Notes: a model not told the origin generated them from the sequence alone. Numbered from the stretch's first letter, positions 1 to 8,535 are shown. The stretch: DNA of 22,828 bases from Pseudomonadota bacterium (GCA_011682715.1 JAACEC010000022.1:1-22828), one strand, 5' to 3'. Numbers and translations: made by a program.

Positions 1-11
1 TCTTTATCCAT
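1..11 (-). CDS. 5' end of a gene cut by the window edge, possibly xseB
   Basis: An ATG at 11-9 begins two bases after the xseA stop (TAA at 16-14) and is followed by codons for Asp and Lys before the window ends. The purine-rich end of xseA (AAAGGAGTAAC) supplies a good Shine-Dalgarno. The exonuclease VII small subunit gene xseB very often follows xseA directly, so xseB is the natural guess, but only three codons are visible and the identity is inference. Confidence 0.4.
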
Positions 12-13
12 TG

Positions 14-1222
14 TTACTCCTTTATTTTCTTATCCACAATGCCCCTTATTTTACCATCATAGAACTCAAAAATCAACCTATCGTAGAGGTTTACGTCTTT
101 CCTCGATTTTATTATATTTCCGTCTCTTCTCGCTATGACAAAACCTCGTTTAAGTATGTTCTTGTAATTTGTGCTTTCCACTCTTTTGCTAAAAAAAGAA
201 AGTTCTCTAACTCTGTTACTTAATATCCTCAAAAGAGAATCGTTAACCCTCTCGACATATCTGTCCAAATCTATTCTTCTCTGCCTGACAATATCGATAG
301 ATTTCCTAAGAGCGTAACTCTCCCCGTAAATATTTAGTTTCCCGTTATAATCGTTTAGTGCCCTGATAAAAACCCTGCTTATCGCTCTTTCGTAGCTTAG
401 CAAATCACTCTCGATTTCCTGTCGGCTTCTAATTACAACCTCGGCAGCCGCTGACGGAGTAGGTGCCCTCAAATCTGAAACAAAATCGACTATTGTGAAA
501 TCTATTTCATGACCTACACCCGTAATTATCGGAATTTTCGAGTCATAAACCGCCCTTGCCACTATCTCCTCGTTAAAAGCCCACAGGTCTTCAATGGAAC
601 CTCCGCCCCTCGTAAGGATTATAACATCGACTTTCCCGTACTCGTTGAGTTCCTCTATGGCTTTTACGATGTCGAATTTTGCCTGTTCCCCCTGAACCTG
701 AGCCGGTTTCAACACAATTTCCACAAAGGAAGCCCGCCTCGAAAGAACATTAATAATGTCTCTGAGTGCGGCAGCTTGGATAGCCGTAATGACACCTATT
801 CTCATGGGATATTCGGGAATCGGCAACTTATGCTGTTCGGCAAACAAACCTTCTTCGAAAAGTTTTCGCTTCATCTTCTCGAAAGCTATCTGCAGATCGC
901 CCTTTCCCTCTTCCCTTATTTCTTTTACATAAATTTGGTAAACGCCTACCTTCTCATACACCCCTATTTCTCCGAAAACTCTTACTTTTACTCCGTTTCC
1001 GATATTCCCGGAAATATTTTTAGCATAGCTTTTGAACATGATGCATGAAATTTGTGCATTTTCATCCTTTAAAGAAAAATAGATGTGTCCTGAAACGTGG
1101 GCTTTATAATTAGATATCTCCCCCGTTACCCATACGGGGGGAATACTATCTTCAATAATTTCCTTTACAATACGATTGATTTCACTAACCGTTAATATCT
1201 TTTCTTCGCTTTGATTCGACAT
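14..1222 (-). CDS. xseA: Exodeoxyribonuclease VII large subunit
   Basis: This 402-residue protein is the catalytic large subunit of exonuclease VII, which degrades single-stranded DNA from both ends in the cytoplasm. An N-terminal OB-fold (about residues 8-100, with SGHIYFSLKDENAQISCIMF) binds ssDNA. The nuclease domain follows, with GVITAIQAAALRDII near 142, TRGGGSIEDLWAFNEE near 205-220, and TGVGHEIDFTIVDFVSDLRAPTPSAAAE in two parts near 235-262. The coiled C-terminal region binds the small subunit. The length is close to the family norm of about 400-450. The start overlaps the 3' end of folD by 38 nt, so the two genes are read in different frames from the same message. The last codons encode the Shine-Dalgarno of the next gene. 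The family assignment is firm. Confidence 0.95.
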   Translation of the reverse strand: MSNQSEEKILTVSEINRIVKEIIEDSIPPVWVTGEISNYKAHVSGHIYFSLKDENAQISCIMFKSYAKNISGNIGNGVKVRVFGEIGVYEKVGVYQIYVKEIREEGKGDLQIAFEKMKRKLFEEGLFAEQHKLPIPEYPMRIGVITAIQAAALRDIINVLSRRASFVEIVLKPAQVQGEQAKFDIVKAIEELNEYGKVDVIILTRGGGSIEDLWAFNEEIVARAVYDSKIPIITGVGHEIDFTIVDFVSDLRAPTPSAAAEVVIRSRQEIESDLLSYERAISRVFIRALNDYNGKLNIYGESYALRKSIDIVRQRRIDLDRYVERVNDSLLRILSNRVRELSFFSKRVESTNYKNILKRGFVIARRDGNIIKSRKDVNLYDRLIFEFYDGKIRGIVDKKIKE

Positions 1223-2039
1223 AATTTCTCAGCAAAATCGCATTTGTTACGGTTCCGACACCTCCGGGAACCGGTGTGTAAGCGTAGAGATGTTCTACCT
1301 CATCCGGCTCTACATCACCGACTATAACCCGTTTACCATTCTCCTCAACGACATTTATTCCTATATCCACATAGATTGCCCCTCTCTTGAAATCGGAGGC
1401 TTTGAAATAACCGGCTCTTCCAATAGCAGAGAAAATGATATCTGCTCTTTTTACGTAATTTACGATATCCACCGTTTTCGAATGACAAACAGTTATGGTG
1501 GCATTACCCATTTTACCATATCGTAAAAGAAGAACGGCGAGAGACTTACCCACTATAACGCTTCTCCCTACAATCACACAATTCTTTCCCTCTGTTTCTA
1601 TACCGTAATGCTTCAAAATTTCAACGGATGCAACCGCCGTGGGAGGAAAAAGTCCCTTCTCGTTGAGCATGAGCTTCCCTAAATTTATCGCCTTGATTCC
1701 TTCTATATCCTTATCGGGTCTCAATGATTCGACAATTTTATTTCTGTTTAGTTGACGATACATAGGAGAAAGAAGCATGATTCCGTAAAGGTTTTCATCG
1801 TTGTTCCATTTCTCTATTTTGGCAAGGATCTCCTCCTGTTTCGCATTACCGTCGGGATTACACAAATCCGCCTCGATGCCGTACTTCGTAAACATTTTAA
1901 CCTGTGATTTTGCATAAACTGCAGCGGATCTGTTATCAGTAGCAAGCAAAATACCCACTTTATCCTTTCCCTCGTCGATATAATCTTTAACCTCGGAAAT
2001 TATCTTTTCCTTTACCGGTTTACCCTCAAGAATTATCAT
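1185..2039 (-). CDS. folD: FolD-family methylenetetrahydrofolate dehydrogenase/cyclohydrolase, divergent active site
   Basis: FolD oxidises 5,10-methylene-THF to methenyl-THF with NAD(P)+ and hydrolyses it to 10-formyl-THF. The 284-residue length and fold landmarks fit: an N-terminal folate domain, GRSVIVGKSLAVLLL (dinucleotide site, about 158-172), YVDIGINVV and the C-terminal PVPGGVGTVT. The folate and catalytic site is unusual. In the canonical Y-x-x-x-K-x-K motif the visible residues are Y42, then Q46 where the catalytic lysine normally is, then K48. The QLPLP loop reads LSPMY at 90-94, DVDG reads DIEG (111-114), and the PCTP loop reads PPTA. In human MTHFD1 a K-to-Q change at this lysine abolishes cyclohydrolase but leaves dehydrogenase activity. 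The protein may therefore be dehydrogenase-only or have another role. The gene overlaps the ymdB-type gene by 14 nt and xseA by 38 nt. Confidence 0.85.
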   Translation of the reverse strand: MIILEGKPVKEKIISEVKDYIDEGKDKVGILLATDNRSAAVYAKSQVKMFTKYGIEADLCNPDGNAKQEEILAKIEKWNNDENLYGIMLLSPMYRQLNRNKIVESLRPDKDIEGIKAINLGKLMLNEKGLFPPTAVASVEILKHYGIETEGKNCVIVGRSVIVGKSLAVLLLRYGKMGNATITVCHSKTVDIVNYVKRADIIFSAIGRAGYFKASDFKRGAIYVDIGINVVEENGKRVIVGDVEPDEVEHLYAYTPVPGGVGTVTNAILLRNYVESKRRKDING

Positions 2040-2856
2040 TGGCGATTCCTTTTTCTATTTCCACAACTTTATTGCCCATTAGGTCGTATTCGAATACCGT
2101 TATCTTTTCCGCTTTTCCATCCATAACATCAAGCATAACAAAATCCATTCTGAGGTCTCCGTCAGCAACTTCGAATCGAGTGGGCATTGCTCTTAAAAAG
2201 CGGTCTATTACCGTTTCGTATTTCACCCCGATAATGCTATCAAAAGCACCTGTCATTCCTACATCGCTTATATAAGCCGTCCCGTTTAAGATAGCACTGT
2301 CCGTCGTTTGAACATGGGTATGTGTACCAAGCACTGCACTTACCTTACCTGAAAAATATCTTGCAAATGCTTTTTTTTCAGAAGTAGCTTCCCCGTGAAA
2401 ATCTATAATTATTGCTTTGCACTCCTTTAGGGCATTTAGATCTTCTTCTGTCCTCCTAAAGGGACAATCGATACTCTGCATGAATACCCTGCCCTGTGTA
2501 TTTAGAATTCCCACTTTTCCATAATCATCGATTTCAATGGTTGTAAACCCCCTACCCGGCACCCCATTGGGGTAATTATTCGGTCTTATTAGAATTTTTG
2601 TTTCATCCAAATAATCGAATATATCCGGTTTATTCCAGATGTGATTGCCCGATGTCATAACATCAATACCGCTATTGAATAGCTCCCTGGCAATTTTCGG
2701 TGTTAATCCCTTCCCGTTAGCCGCATTTTCTCCGTTGGCAATTACAAGATCGAGTTCATATCTCGATTTTAGCGAGGGAACAAGTTCCTTGACAATTTTT
2801 CTTCCCCCTTTGCCAACTATATCACCTATAAAGATGACCCGAAGATTACTTTGCAT
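2026..2856 (-). CDS. ymdB: YmdB/TIGR00282-family metallophosphoesterase
   Basis: This is a 276-residue di-metal phosphodiesterase of the YmdB family. In Bacillus the family hydrolyses 2',3'-cyclic nucleotides and influences RNase Y-dependent regulation. The metal ligands are visible: D12 in GDIVGKGG, E43-N44 in ANGENAANGKG, the SGNHIW motif near residue 70, the histidine of DFHGEATSEK near 150, and GTHTHVQT near 177. The gene lies immediately downstream of rny and overlaps it by 11 nt, the same pairing as ymdA-ymdB in Bacillus, which supports a shared function in RNA metabolism. Its end overlaps folD by 14 nt. The in vivo substrate cannot be told from the sequence. Confidence 0.9.
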   Translation of the reverse strand: MQSNLRVIFIGDIVGKGGRKIVKELVPSLKSRYELDLVIANGENAANGKGLTPKIARELFNSGIDVMTSGNHIWNKPDIFDYLDETKILIRPNNYPNGVPGRGFTTIEIDDYGKVGILNTQGRVFMQSIDCPFRRTEEDLNALKECKAIIIDFHGEATSEKKAFARYFSGKVSAVLGTHTHVQTTDSAILNGTAYISDVGMTGAFDSIIGVKYETVIDRFLRAMPTRFEVADGDLRMDFVMLDVMDGKAEKITVFEYDLMGNKVVEIEKGIANDNS

Positions 2857-4408
2857 ACTCGGATACTCTCAATTCCCTTATAACAGTAACCTTGATCTGT
2901 CCGGGATACTTCAATTCGGATTCGATCCGTTTTGCAATGGAATCCACGAGCTCCGATGCCTTAACATCATCAATGGCTTCAGGCTCGACAATAACACGAA
3001 CTTCTCTTCCTGCCTGCATGGCAAATACCTTTTCCACTCCATCGTAAGAGCTTGCTATATTTTCAAGATTTTCGAGTCTCTTGACATACGCTTCGAGACT
3101 TTCTCTTCTCGCTCCGGGTCTTGCTCCGGAAATCGTATCGGCAGCCTGGACCAGAACGGCAATCGGGGATATCGGTTCAATTTCCTCATGGTGTGCCCAA
3201 ATTGCATTTACGATAATTTCACTTTCACCGTAACGCTTTGCCAGCTCACCACCTATTTTAGCGTGAGTCCCTTCCATTGTTTGATCCACGGCTTTCCCTA
3301 TATCGTGCAAAAGTCCAGCCCTCTTTGCTATATTCCTGTCAAGTCCCAGTTCGTCAGCCATAAATGCGGCAAGATATGCCACCTCTTTGGAATGTTGAAG
3401 AACGTTTTGCCCATAGCTTGTTCTGTATCTCAATCTCCCAAGTAATTTAATCAACTCGGGATGGAGATTCAAGATACCGAGTTCCATGACAACTTCTTTT
3501 CCCGTTTCCTTTATAACATTTTCGATATCTTTTTCCGTTTTGTTAACCACCTCTTCTATTCTTGCCGGATGAATTCTCCCGTCCTGTACCAATTTTTCAA
3601 GAGACAGTCTTGCTACTTCCCTTCTTACCGGCTCAAAACTCGATATACTAACGGCTTCCGGAGTATCGTCAATGATAAGCTCAACCCCTGTAATATTTTC
3701 AAAAGCCCTTATGTTCCTTCCCTCTCTGCCAATAATTCGTCCCTTCATCTCATCATTTGGCAATGACACCACTGAAACCGTCGTTTCGGCAACCTGATCT
3801 ATGGAAAGTTTCTGTATAGAATAAGCAATTATTTTCTTGGCTTCTTTGTCCGCCTTCTCTCTCGCTTCGTCTTTGATTCGTTTTATGAGTTGAGCAGCTT
3901 CATATTTCGCTTCCGATTGCATGTTGTTAATCAGCATCTGCTTTGCCTGCTCTCGCGTCATACCGGAAATCTGCTCCAGCTTCTTGTTCTCCCGGTCTAT
4001 AACCTCCCTTACCCTTTCCTCTTTTATTTTTATGTTTTTTTCTCTCTGTTGAACGGACTGTTCCTTCCTATTCAACTCCTCCCCGCGCATTCTCAGAAGT
4101 TCGTTTCTCTTCTCTGTTTCCCTCTTTTCGTTCTCAATCAGCTTCTCTTTCTCAATAACCTCTTTCAACCGTTGCTGTTTTTTCTTTTCGAATTCTTCGT
4201 TGCGACGTGCCATCTCCTCTTTTATATCGAGTTTCGCAAGTCTCTTATAGGCGCCGGCTTCCTTTTTTGCCTCTTCAATAACCGTTTCTGCGATCTCATT
4301 TGCTGTTTTGAGACGATTCTCTCTCTGTCTCTTTGCTATAAAATACCCAATAAAAAGCATTACCAGGCCTATTACAATAGCTCCTATTACTTCCATTAAC
4401 ATGCTCAT
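2846..4408 (-). CDS. rny: Ribonuclease Y
   Basis: RNase Y is a membrane-anchored endoribonuclease that starts mRNA decay. The 520 residues follow the family order: one N-terminal membrane helix (about 6-26), a long charged coiled coil (about 30-200), a KH RNA-binding domain with GRIIGREGRNIRAFE at 223-237, and an HD domain with H339 in NVLQHSKEV and the catalytic HD pair in LLHDIGKAVD (H368-D369). The usual length is about 520. The ATG at 4408 is preceded by GAAGGTGA at suitable spacing, so this start is favoured over the ATG two codons inside. It lies between 6S RNA upstream and the overlapping ymdB-type gene downstream, and all are on one strand. Confidence 0.96.
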   Translation of the reverse strand: MSMLMEVIGAIVIGLVMLFIGYFIAKRQRENRLKTANEIAETVIEEAKKEAGAYKRLAKLDIKEEMARRNEEFEKKKQQRLKEVIEKEKLIENEKRETEKRNELLRMRGEELNRKEQSVQQREKNIKIKEERVREVIDRENKKLEQISGMTREQAKQMLINNMQSEAKYEAAQLIKRIKDEAREKADKEAKKIIAYSIQKLSIDQVAETTVSVVSLPNDEMKGRIIGREGRNIRAFENITGVELIIDDTPEAVSISSFEPVRREVARLSLEKLVQDGRIHPARIEEVVNKTEKDIENVIKETGKEVVMELGILNLHPELIKLLGRLRYRTSYGQNVLQHSKEVAYLAAFMADELGLDRNIAKRAGLLHDIGKAVDQTMEGTHAKIGGELAKRYGESEIIVNAIWAHHEEIEPISPIAVLVQAADTISGARPGARRESLEAYVKRLENLENIASSYDGVEKVFAMQAGREVRVIVEPEAIDDVKASELVDSIAKRIESELKYPGQIKVTVIRELRVSEYAK

Positions 4409-4436
4409 AAATCACCTTCTTTCTATAAAATAACCT

Positions 4437-4606
4437 ATCCCCGCCATACCGTGTCAATCTTAGCTGTTTGAACCTTACTTTTAAAGTGGGCACCTTACGG
4501 ATATTTCATAGCACCATCGGAATGGTCTGCAATCCATACCCGAGCCGGTTCCCAAAGGTAAGGTGTTGGCTCAAAAAACTTAAGCAATCACGAATATGGC
4601 AGGGAT
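4437..4606 (-). ncRNA. ssrS: 6S RNA
   Basis: The 170-nt stretch between zapA and rny folds as 6S RNA, the regulator that mimics an open promoter and sequesters housekeeping RNA polymerase. A long terminal stem is formed by AUCCCUGCCAUA at the 5' end and UAUGGCGGGGAU at the 3' end, extended inside by CGUG/CACG. Inner segments GAGCCAAC...CCGGCUCGG and CACCUUAC...GUAAGGUG form further paired arms around an open central region. The position just downstream of zapA matches the zapA-ssrS synteny known in Proteobacteria. An AT-rich element resembling a -10 (TTAAAT at 4618-4613) lies six bases before the proposed 5' end, but no good -35 is visible, so processing from the zapA message is also possible. 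The ends are inferred from the stem. Confidence 0.9.
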
Positions 4607-4619
4607 TAGAATATTTAAA

Positions 4620-4907
4620 TTAATTAATGCACTCGTTCTCTAACTTGATAAGCCGCCTAAACAGCTTATCCTTAAACTCCTCACTATAGTCCTTCAAAGT
4701 AAGCAAATCATAGGTGATATTCAAAGTTGCCAGTAATAATATCTCTTCTTTTGTCCTCTTACCTAACAGTTTGGATGCATATTGATTTATCGTCTTCTCT
4801 ATATATGACACTATTCTGTCAAGTTTTTTTTCATCTATCTTATCAACTATCTTAAAGAGATACTTTCTATTAAAAACATTAATTTCAACATTCTTTTCTT
4901 GTTCCAT
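4620..4907 (-). CDS. zapA: Cell division protein ZapA
   Basis: This 95-residue protein matches ZapA, a small FtsZ-associated protein that crosslinks FtsZ filaments at the division ring. The N-terminal half contains the short beta-strand region EINVFNRKYLFKI, followed by helix residues typical of the family (INQYASKLLGKRTKEEILLLATLNITYDLL). The C-terminal part is a charged coiled coil. The length is typical (about 90-110). It sits downstream of pheST and a small coiled-coil gene and directly upstream of 6S RNA, an arrangement that independently supports the call. The Shine-Dalgarno is weak (AGGGAT, about 12 nt away). Confidence 0.85.
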   Translation of the reverse strand: MEQEKNVEINVFNRKYLFKIVDKIDEKKLDRIVSYIEKTINQYASKLLGKRTKEEILLLATLNITYDLLTLKDYSEEFKDKLFRRLIKLENECIN

Positions 4908-4930
4908 TATATTCTAAATCCCTGTTACAT

Positions 4931-5137
4931 TCAAACCTGCTCGAACTGTTCCAATTTTTGTAAAAGAGCTGACAATCTCTGTCTTAAATTTTCCTTTTCA
5001 CCGTCATACTTCGATTTTTCTTCTTCTAAAATTTCTATTTTACTCTTTAGTTCCTTATTTTCCATCTTTAAATTATTAATGTACGATTCTATCTTTGAAA
5101 TCTTTTCTTCCAGTTTCCGTAAGATTTCGTCTTCCAT
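4931..5137 (-). CDS. Small coiled-coil protein, ZapB-like
   Basis: This 68-residue protein is almost entirely heptad coiled coil (LRKLEEKISKIESYINNLKM and onward), rich in Glu and Lys, with no signal peptide or membrane segment. It begins one base after the pheT stop, and the last codons of pheT (AAGGGAGAAG) provide its ribosome-binding site, so it is real and translationally linked. ZapB, a 70-80 residue coiled-coil partner of ZapA in the division ring, has this size and composition, and zapA follows 23 nt downstream. Coiled-coil sequence similarity is uninformative, so the ZapB role rests on size and neighbourhood. Confidence 0.7.
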   Translation of the reverse strand: MEDEILRKLEEKISKIESYINNLKMENKELKSKIEILEEEKSKYDGEKENLRQRLSALLQKLEQFEQV

Positions 5138-5138
5138 A

Positions 5139-7163
5139 CTACTTCTCCCTTAAATATGCTCCGAATTTCTCTTTTAGCGATTCAAGTATCCTACCTACAA
5201 CTACTTCCACCTCATCATCCTTCAGGGTTCTCGAAAGGCCGTTAAACTCAAGGTTTACCGCCATTCCCTTTTTACCGTCAGGGATTTGCTTTCCGATATA
5301 GAGATCAAAGAGCTTAACCTTCAAAGAAGGAAGTGAATTAACGTCGTAAACTACATTTAAAAGATCACCGTAAAGAACATTTTTATCGATTACAAGAGCC
5401 AGATCACGGTAAACCGACGGATAGGCAGAAGGTCTCTTATAACCTCTTTTTTTAGTATAATCCAATAGTCTATCTAAGTCAATATCAAGGCTGTAAATTC
5501 TATTTTCGATTTCGTAGAACTTTTCTATCTCTTTTCTGATTCGTCCGCAACGAGCTATCTCCACATCACCCATTTTAAAAGAAACGGATTCTTCTTTAAT
5601 ATAGAGAGGATGCTTACCGCTTTCCACTTTAATCCCCTCTACATGCATTAAGTCAAAAATATACTCGGCAATTCCCTTTATATCGAAAAGGTCGAATCCT
5701 CTCGGTACATTATACCACTCTTTCTCATCAGGCATTCCAAAAAGCATCACGGAGAGTATGTTCTTTTCATCGAAATCACCATCACTTTTCATGAATCCGC
5801 GTCCCAATTCGAATATTTTGATATTTCGATTGCTTTTCAAAATATTGTTTTTCACCACTTTTAAGAGATTTACCGAGGGGGTTGGTGTCATATACTCTAT
5901 ATTTTTATTTATGGGATTTGCAATTCTTACGAAATTATCGATGTTACCATAAATTTTTTCGAGCTCCTCCCTGGAAACAAGTCCGAGAGTAACATTTTCG
6001 TAGTACCCTAAACTAACCAGTCCATCCCTGATCTTCCTGCTCATACCAAAAAGTCTGTTATTTCTTGCATACACCCCTTCGGGGATTCTCACCTTGTCTG
6101 GTATGTTGCTGTAGCCGAAAATTCTGCCCACTTCTTCAACAAGATCAATGGGACCGAATAGATCCCTCCTGTAATTGGGTATTGTTACGCTGCTCTCTCC
6201 GACTTCGAAATCAAATTGTTTCAGTATAGAATCGATTTTCTCGTCGGAAATATCGTATCCGAGACGTTTTCTTATAAAACTCCTGTCCAATTTTATTTTA
6301 ACCGGATCGGGGATTTTATCGTAAATATCAATGGGCATATAAATCTCTATTTCCGGTACAATCTTTTTTAAAAGATAAAGAAATCTTTTAAGAGCAAAAT
6401 CGGGGCTTGTAAAATACCCGCCTCTTTCAAAACGATAAGAGGCATCGGTTTTTATGTTCAGCTTCTTTGAGCCCATCCTTATAAGAACAGGATCAAAATA
6501 GGCGGATTCGATAATGAACGACATGGAATTTTCCTTCACGCCGCTCTCTTCTCCTCCTATTATCCCCGCCAGGGCTATGGGTTTCTCCGCATCGGCAATT
6601 ACGAGAATCGAATCGTCAAGTTCCTTCTCTTCGCCAAGCAAAGTTACGATTTTCTCCCCCTTCACTGCTCTTCTAACATTGATCATTCTCCCTTTAACAA
6701 GGGACTCCGAGAAAGCGTGAAGCGGTTGCCCCAGTTCCACGGCAATGTAGTTGGTAAGATCCACAAGGACATTTTTAGGGTTTAATCCATAACTTTTAAT
6801 TCGTCTCTCTAACCAATCGGGTGATTTTTTAACAGGTACATTGTCCAGTTTACAGGCAATGTACCGAGGCGTATCGTTGGAATTTTCCACCTTAACGGTG
6901 AAATCTTCCCATATATTTTCATCTTTAAGTCCGTACGTTGCGGGAAGTCGCAATTTTCTTCCGGTTTTAGCTTTAATTTCTCTCGCAACCCCTATCATGG
7001 ATAACATGTCGGGTCTGTTTGCGGTAACTTCTATATCATATACGGTATCATCTCCGACTTGAATAACCTCTTCAACGGGAAATCCGCACTCTTCCAATAT
7101 AACGGGGAGATCAAGACTTCCGGTATCAATATACTCGTTAAGCCATTCCAGAGATACTCTCAT
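5139..7163 (-). CDS. pheT: Phenylalanyl-tRNA synthetase beta subunit, lacking the EMAP-like B2 domain
   Basis: PheT is the beta subunit of the alpha2-beta2 enzyme that charges tRNA-Phe. The B3/B4 editing region (TPRYIACKLDNV through LAGIIGGEESGV, about 97-210), the B5 domain (about 270-345, ending in IPNYRRDLFGPIDLVEEVGRIFGY, given here as family landmarks), the catalytic-like core and the C-terminal ferredoxin-fold anticodon-binding domain (YPSVYRDLALVID near 580 to the end) are present. At 674 residues it is about 100-120 shorter than the usual 790-800. The gap is at about residue 38, where the sequence passes from GFPVEEVIQVG straight to YDIEVTANRPD, so the tRNA-binding OB-fold (B2) is absent. 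It overlaps pheS by ATGA. Confidence 0.95.
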   Translation of the reverse strand: MRVSLEWLNEYIDTGSLDLPVILEECGFPVEEVIQVGDDTVYDIEVTANRPDMLSMIGVAREIKAKTGRKLRLPATYGLKDENIWEDFTVKVENSNDTPRYIACKLDNVPVKKSPDWLERRIKSYGLNPKNVLVDLTNYIAVELGQPLHAFSESLVKGRMINVRRAVKGEKIVTLLGEEKELDDSILVIADAEKPIALAGIIGGEESGVKENSMSFIIESAYFDPVLIRMGSKKLNIKTDASYRFERGGYFTSPDFALKRFLYLLKKIVPEIEIYMPIDIYDKIPDPVKIKLDRSFIRKRLGYDISDEKIDSILKQFDFEVGESSVTIPNYRRDLFGPIDLVEEVGRIFGYSNIPDKVRIPEGVYARNNRLFGMSRKIRDGLVSLGYYENVTLGLVSREELEKIYGNIDNFVRIANPINKNIEYMTPTPSVNLLKVVKNNILKSNRNIKIFELGRGFMKSDGDFDEKNILSVMLFGMPDEKEWYNVPRGFDLFDIKGIAEYIFDLMHVEGIKVESGKHPLYIKEESVSFKMGDVEIARCGRIRKEIEKFYEIENRIYSLDIDLDRLLDYTKKRGYKRPSAYPSVYRDLALVIDKNVLYGDLLNVVYDVNSLPSLKVKLFDLYIGKQIPDGKKGMAVNLEFNGLSRTLKDDEVEVVVGRILESLKEKFGAYLREK

Positions 7164-8167
7164 TTTATTACACCTTTTAAAAATTCTATGTTATTTTCAT
7201 ACAGAAGCCTCATATCGTCTATTCCGTATTTTAACATTGCAAATCTTTCGACACCAAGCCCGAATGCAAACCCGCTATATTTTTCGGTATCATATCCAAC
7301 ATATTCGAAAACTTTCGGATTGACAAGCCCACATCCGAGAACCTCAAGCCATCCCGTATATTGACAGACATTACACCCCTTACCGCCGCAAAAAACACAG
7401 GAGACATACATCTCTGAGCTGGGTTCCGTAAAGGGGAAAAATGACGGGGTAAATCTTGTTTTCGTGTCGGGACCGAAAAAATCTCCGGCAAAAGCGGATA
7501 AGATACCTTTCAAATCGGCAAACGTTACGTTCTCATCCACATACAATCCTTCAACCTGGTGAAAAACCGGGGAATGAGACGGGTCTATTTCATCCTTTCT
7601 GTAACATCTCCCGGGAGCAATCACTCTAATGGGCGGTTTTTGCCTCTCCATTGTTCTGATCTGCACGGGAGATGTATGAGTTCTCAATAATTTGTCGCTT
7701 TCCGCAATGTAAAACGTATCCTGCATGTCTCTCGAAGGATGATGCTTGGGAATATTCAATGCTTCAAAATTATAATAATCCGATTCGATTTCCGGTCCGT
7801 ACTCTATTGAAAAACCGAGACGCATGAAAATGTTTATGATTTCGTCAAGTGCTCGAGATACGGGATGAACGGCTCCCGGCAAATTCTTTCTCCCGGGAAG
7901 AGTGTAATCCCTAAATTTCCCGGAGGATGATTTTGCTCTTTCGACCTTATGTTGCTTAAAAAATTCTTCAATTTCCTTTTTAAGCTTGTTAGCTTCCATC
8001 CCGATAATTTTTCTTTCCTCTTTGGGCACACCTTTAAGTCCTCTGAGTATAGAAGTAATTACCCCTTTTCGCCCAAGATATTTAATCTTCAAAGCTTCGT
8101 ACTCATTGCTCGAAGCGTTTTTAAGGGAAATCAATATCTCCTCTCTGAGATCTTTTATGTCCCGCAT
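7160..8167 (-). CDS. pheS: Phenylalanyl-tRNA synthetase alpha subunit
   Basis: PheS is the class II catalytic subunit that forms Phe-AMP and charges tRNA-Phe together with PheT. An N-terminal helical coiled coil (about 1-90) contacts tRNA. The catalytic domain shows HPVSRALDEI, the motif 2 region (RTHTSPVQIR, IAPGRCYRKDEIDPSHSPVF) and motif 3 FAFGLGVERFAMLKYGIDDMR near the end. A cysteine-rich insertion CVFCGGKGCNVC lies before GWLEVLGCG, as in many bacterial PheS. The length of 335 is normal. It starts two bases after the rplT stop, with only a weak AGG ribosome site, suggesting translational coupling, and it overlaps pheT by four bases. Confidence 0.97.
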   Translation of the reverse strand: MRDIKDLREEILISLKNASSNEYEALKIKYLGRKGVITSILRGLKGVPKEERKIIGMEANKLKKEIEEFFKQHKVERAKSSSGKFRDYTLPGRKNLPGAVHPVSRALDEIINIFMRLGFSIEYGPEIESDYYNFEALNIPKHHPSRDMQDTFYIAESDKLLRTHTSPVQIRTMERQKPPIRVIAPGRCYRKDEIDPSHSPVFHQVEGLYVDENVTFADLKGILSAFAGDFFGPDTKTRFTPSFFPFTEPSSEMYVSCVFCGGKGCNVCQYTGWLEVLGCGLVNPKVFEYVGYDTEKYSGFAFGLGVERFAMLKYGIDDMRLLYENNIEFLKGVIK

Positions 8168-8168
8168 T

Positions 8169-8520
8169 TTAGCCTAAAGCCCCCTTGGCAACATCTACGA
8201 ATTTTTTGAAAGCATTCGCATCGTTTACTGCGAGTTCCGCTAAGATCTTTCTATCAACACCTACATTGGCTTTTCTGAGACCATTTATAAACCTGCTGTA
8301 TGACATCCCATACTGGCGTGTTGCTATATTTATACGCGTGATCCATAATTTTCTGAATTGCGATTTTTTCTTTCTTCTATCGGCAAAGGCATTTACTCCA
8401 GCTTTTATAACAGATTCTTTTGCCGTTTTGTCTATGCCTTGTTAAATAGTACCCTTTTGCTTGCTTCAGCCATCTGTTTCTTTTCTGCCTTCTTTTTACT
8501 TTATATCTTGCTCTCGGCAT
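8169..8520 (-). CDS. rplT: 50S ribosomal protein L20, frameshifted in this sequence
   Basis: L20 is a 23S rRNA-binding assembly protein that also autoregulates infC-rpmI-rplT operons in several bacteria. The gene starts at ATG 8520 behind AGGAGG and reads MPRARYKVKRRQKR...KQAKGYYLTRHR. It then loses frame near 8430: the remaining L20 (KTAKESVIKAG, NAFADRRKKKSQFRKLWITR, SYSRFINGLRKANVGVDRK, to the TAA at 8171-8169) continues in another frame. Aligned with the family, exactly five bases (about LY before KTAKE) are missing. Restoring them gives about 118 residues, the normal size. The original frame ends early at a stop just past KSWSKCLCR. Since L20 is highly conserved and a full copy is expected, an assembly error is likely, but a true lesion cannot be excluded. 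Confidence 0.85.
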
Positions 8521-8535
8521 ATTATCCTCCTTTAC

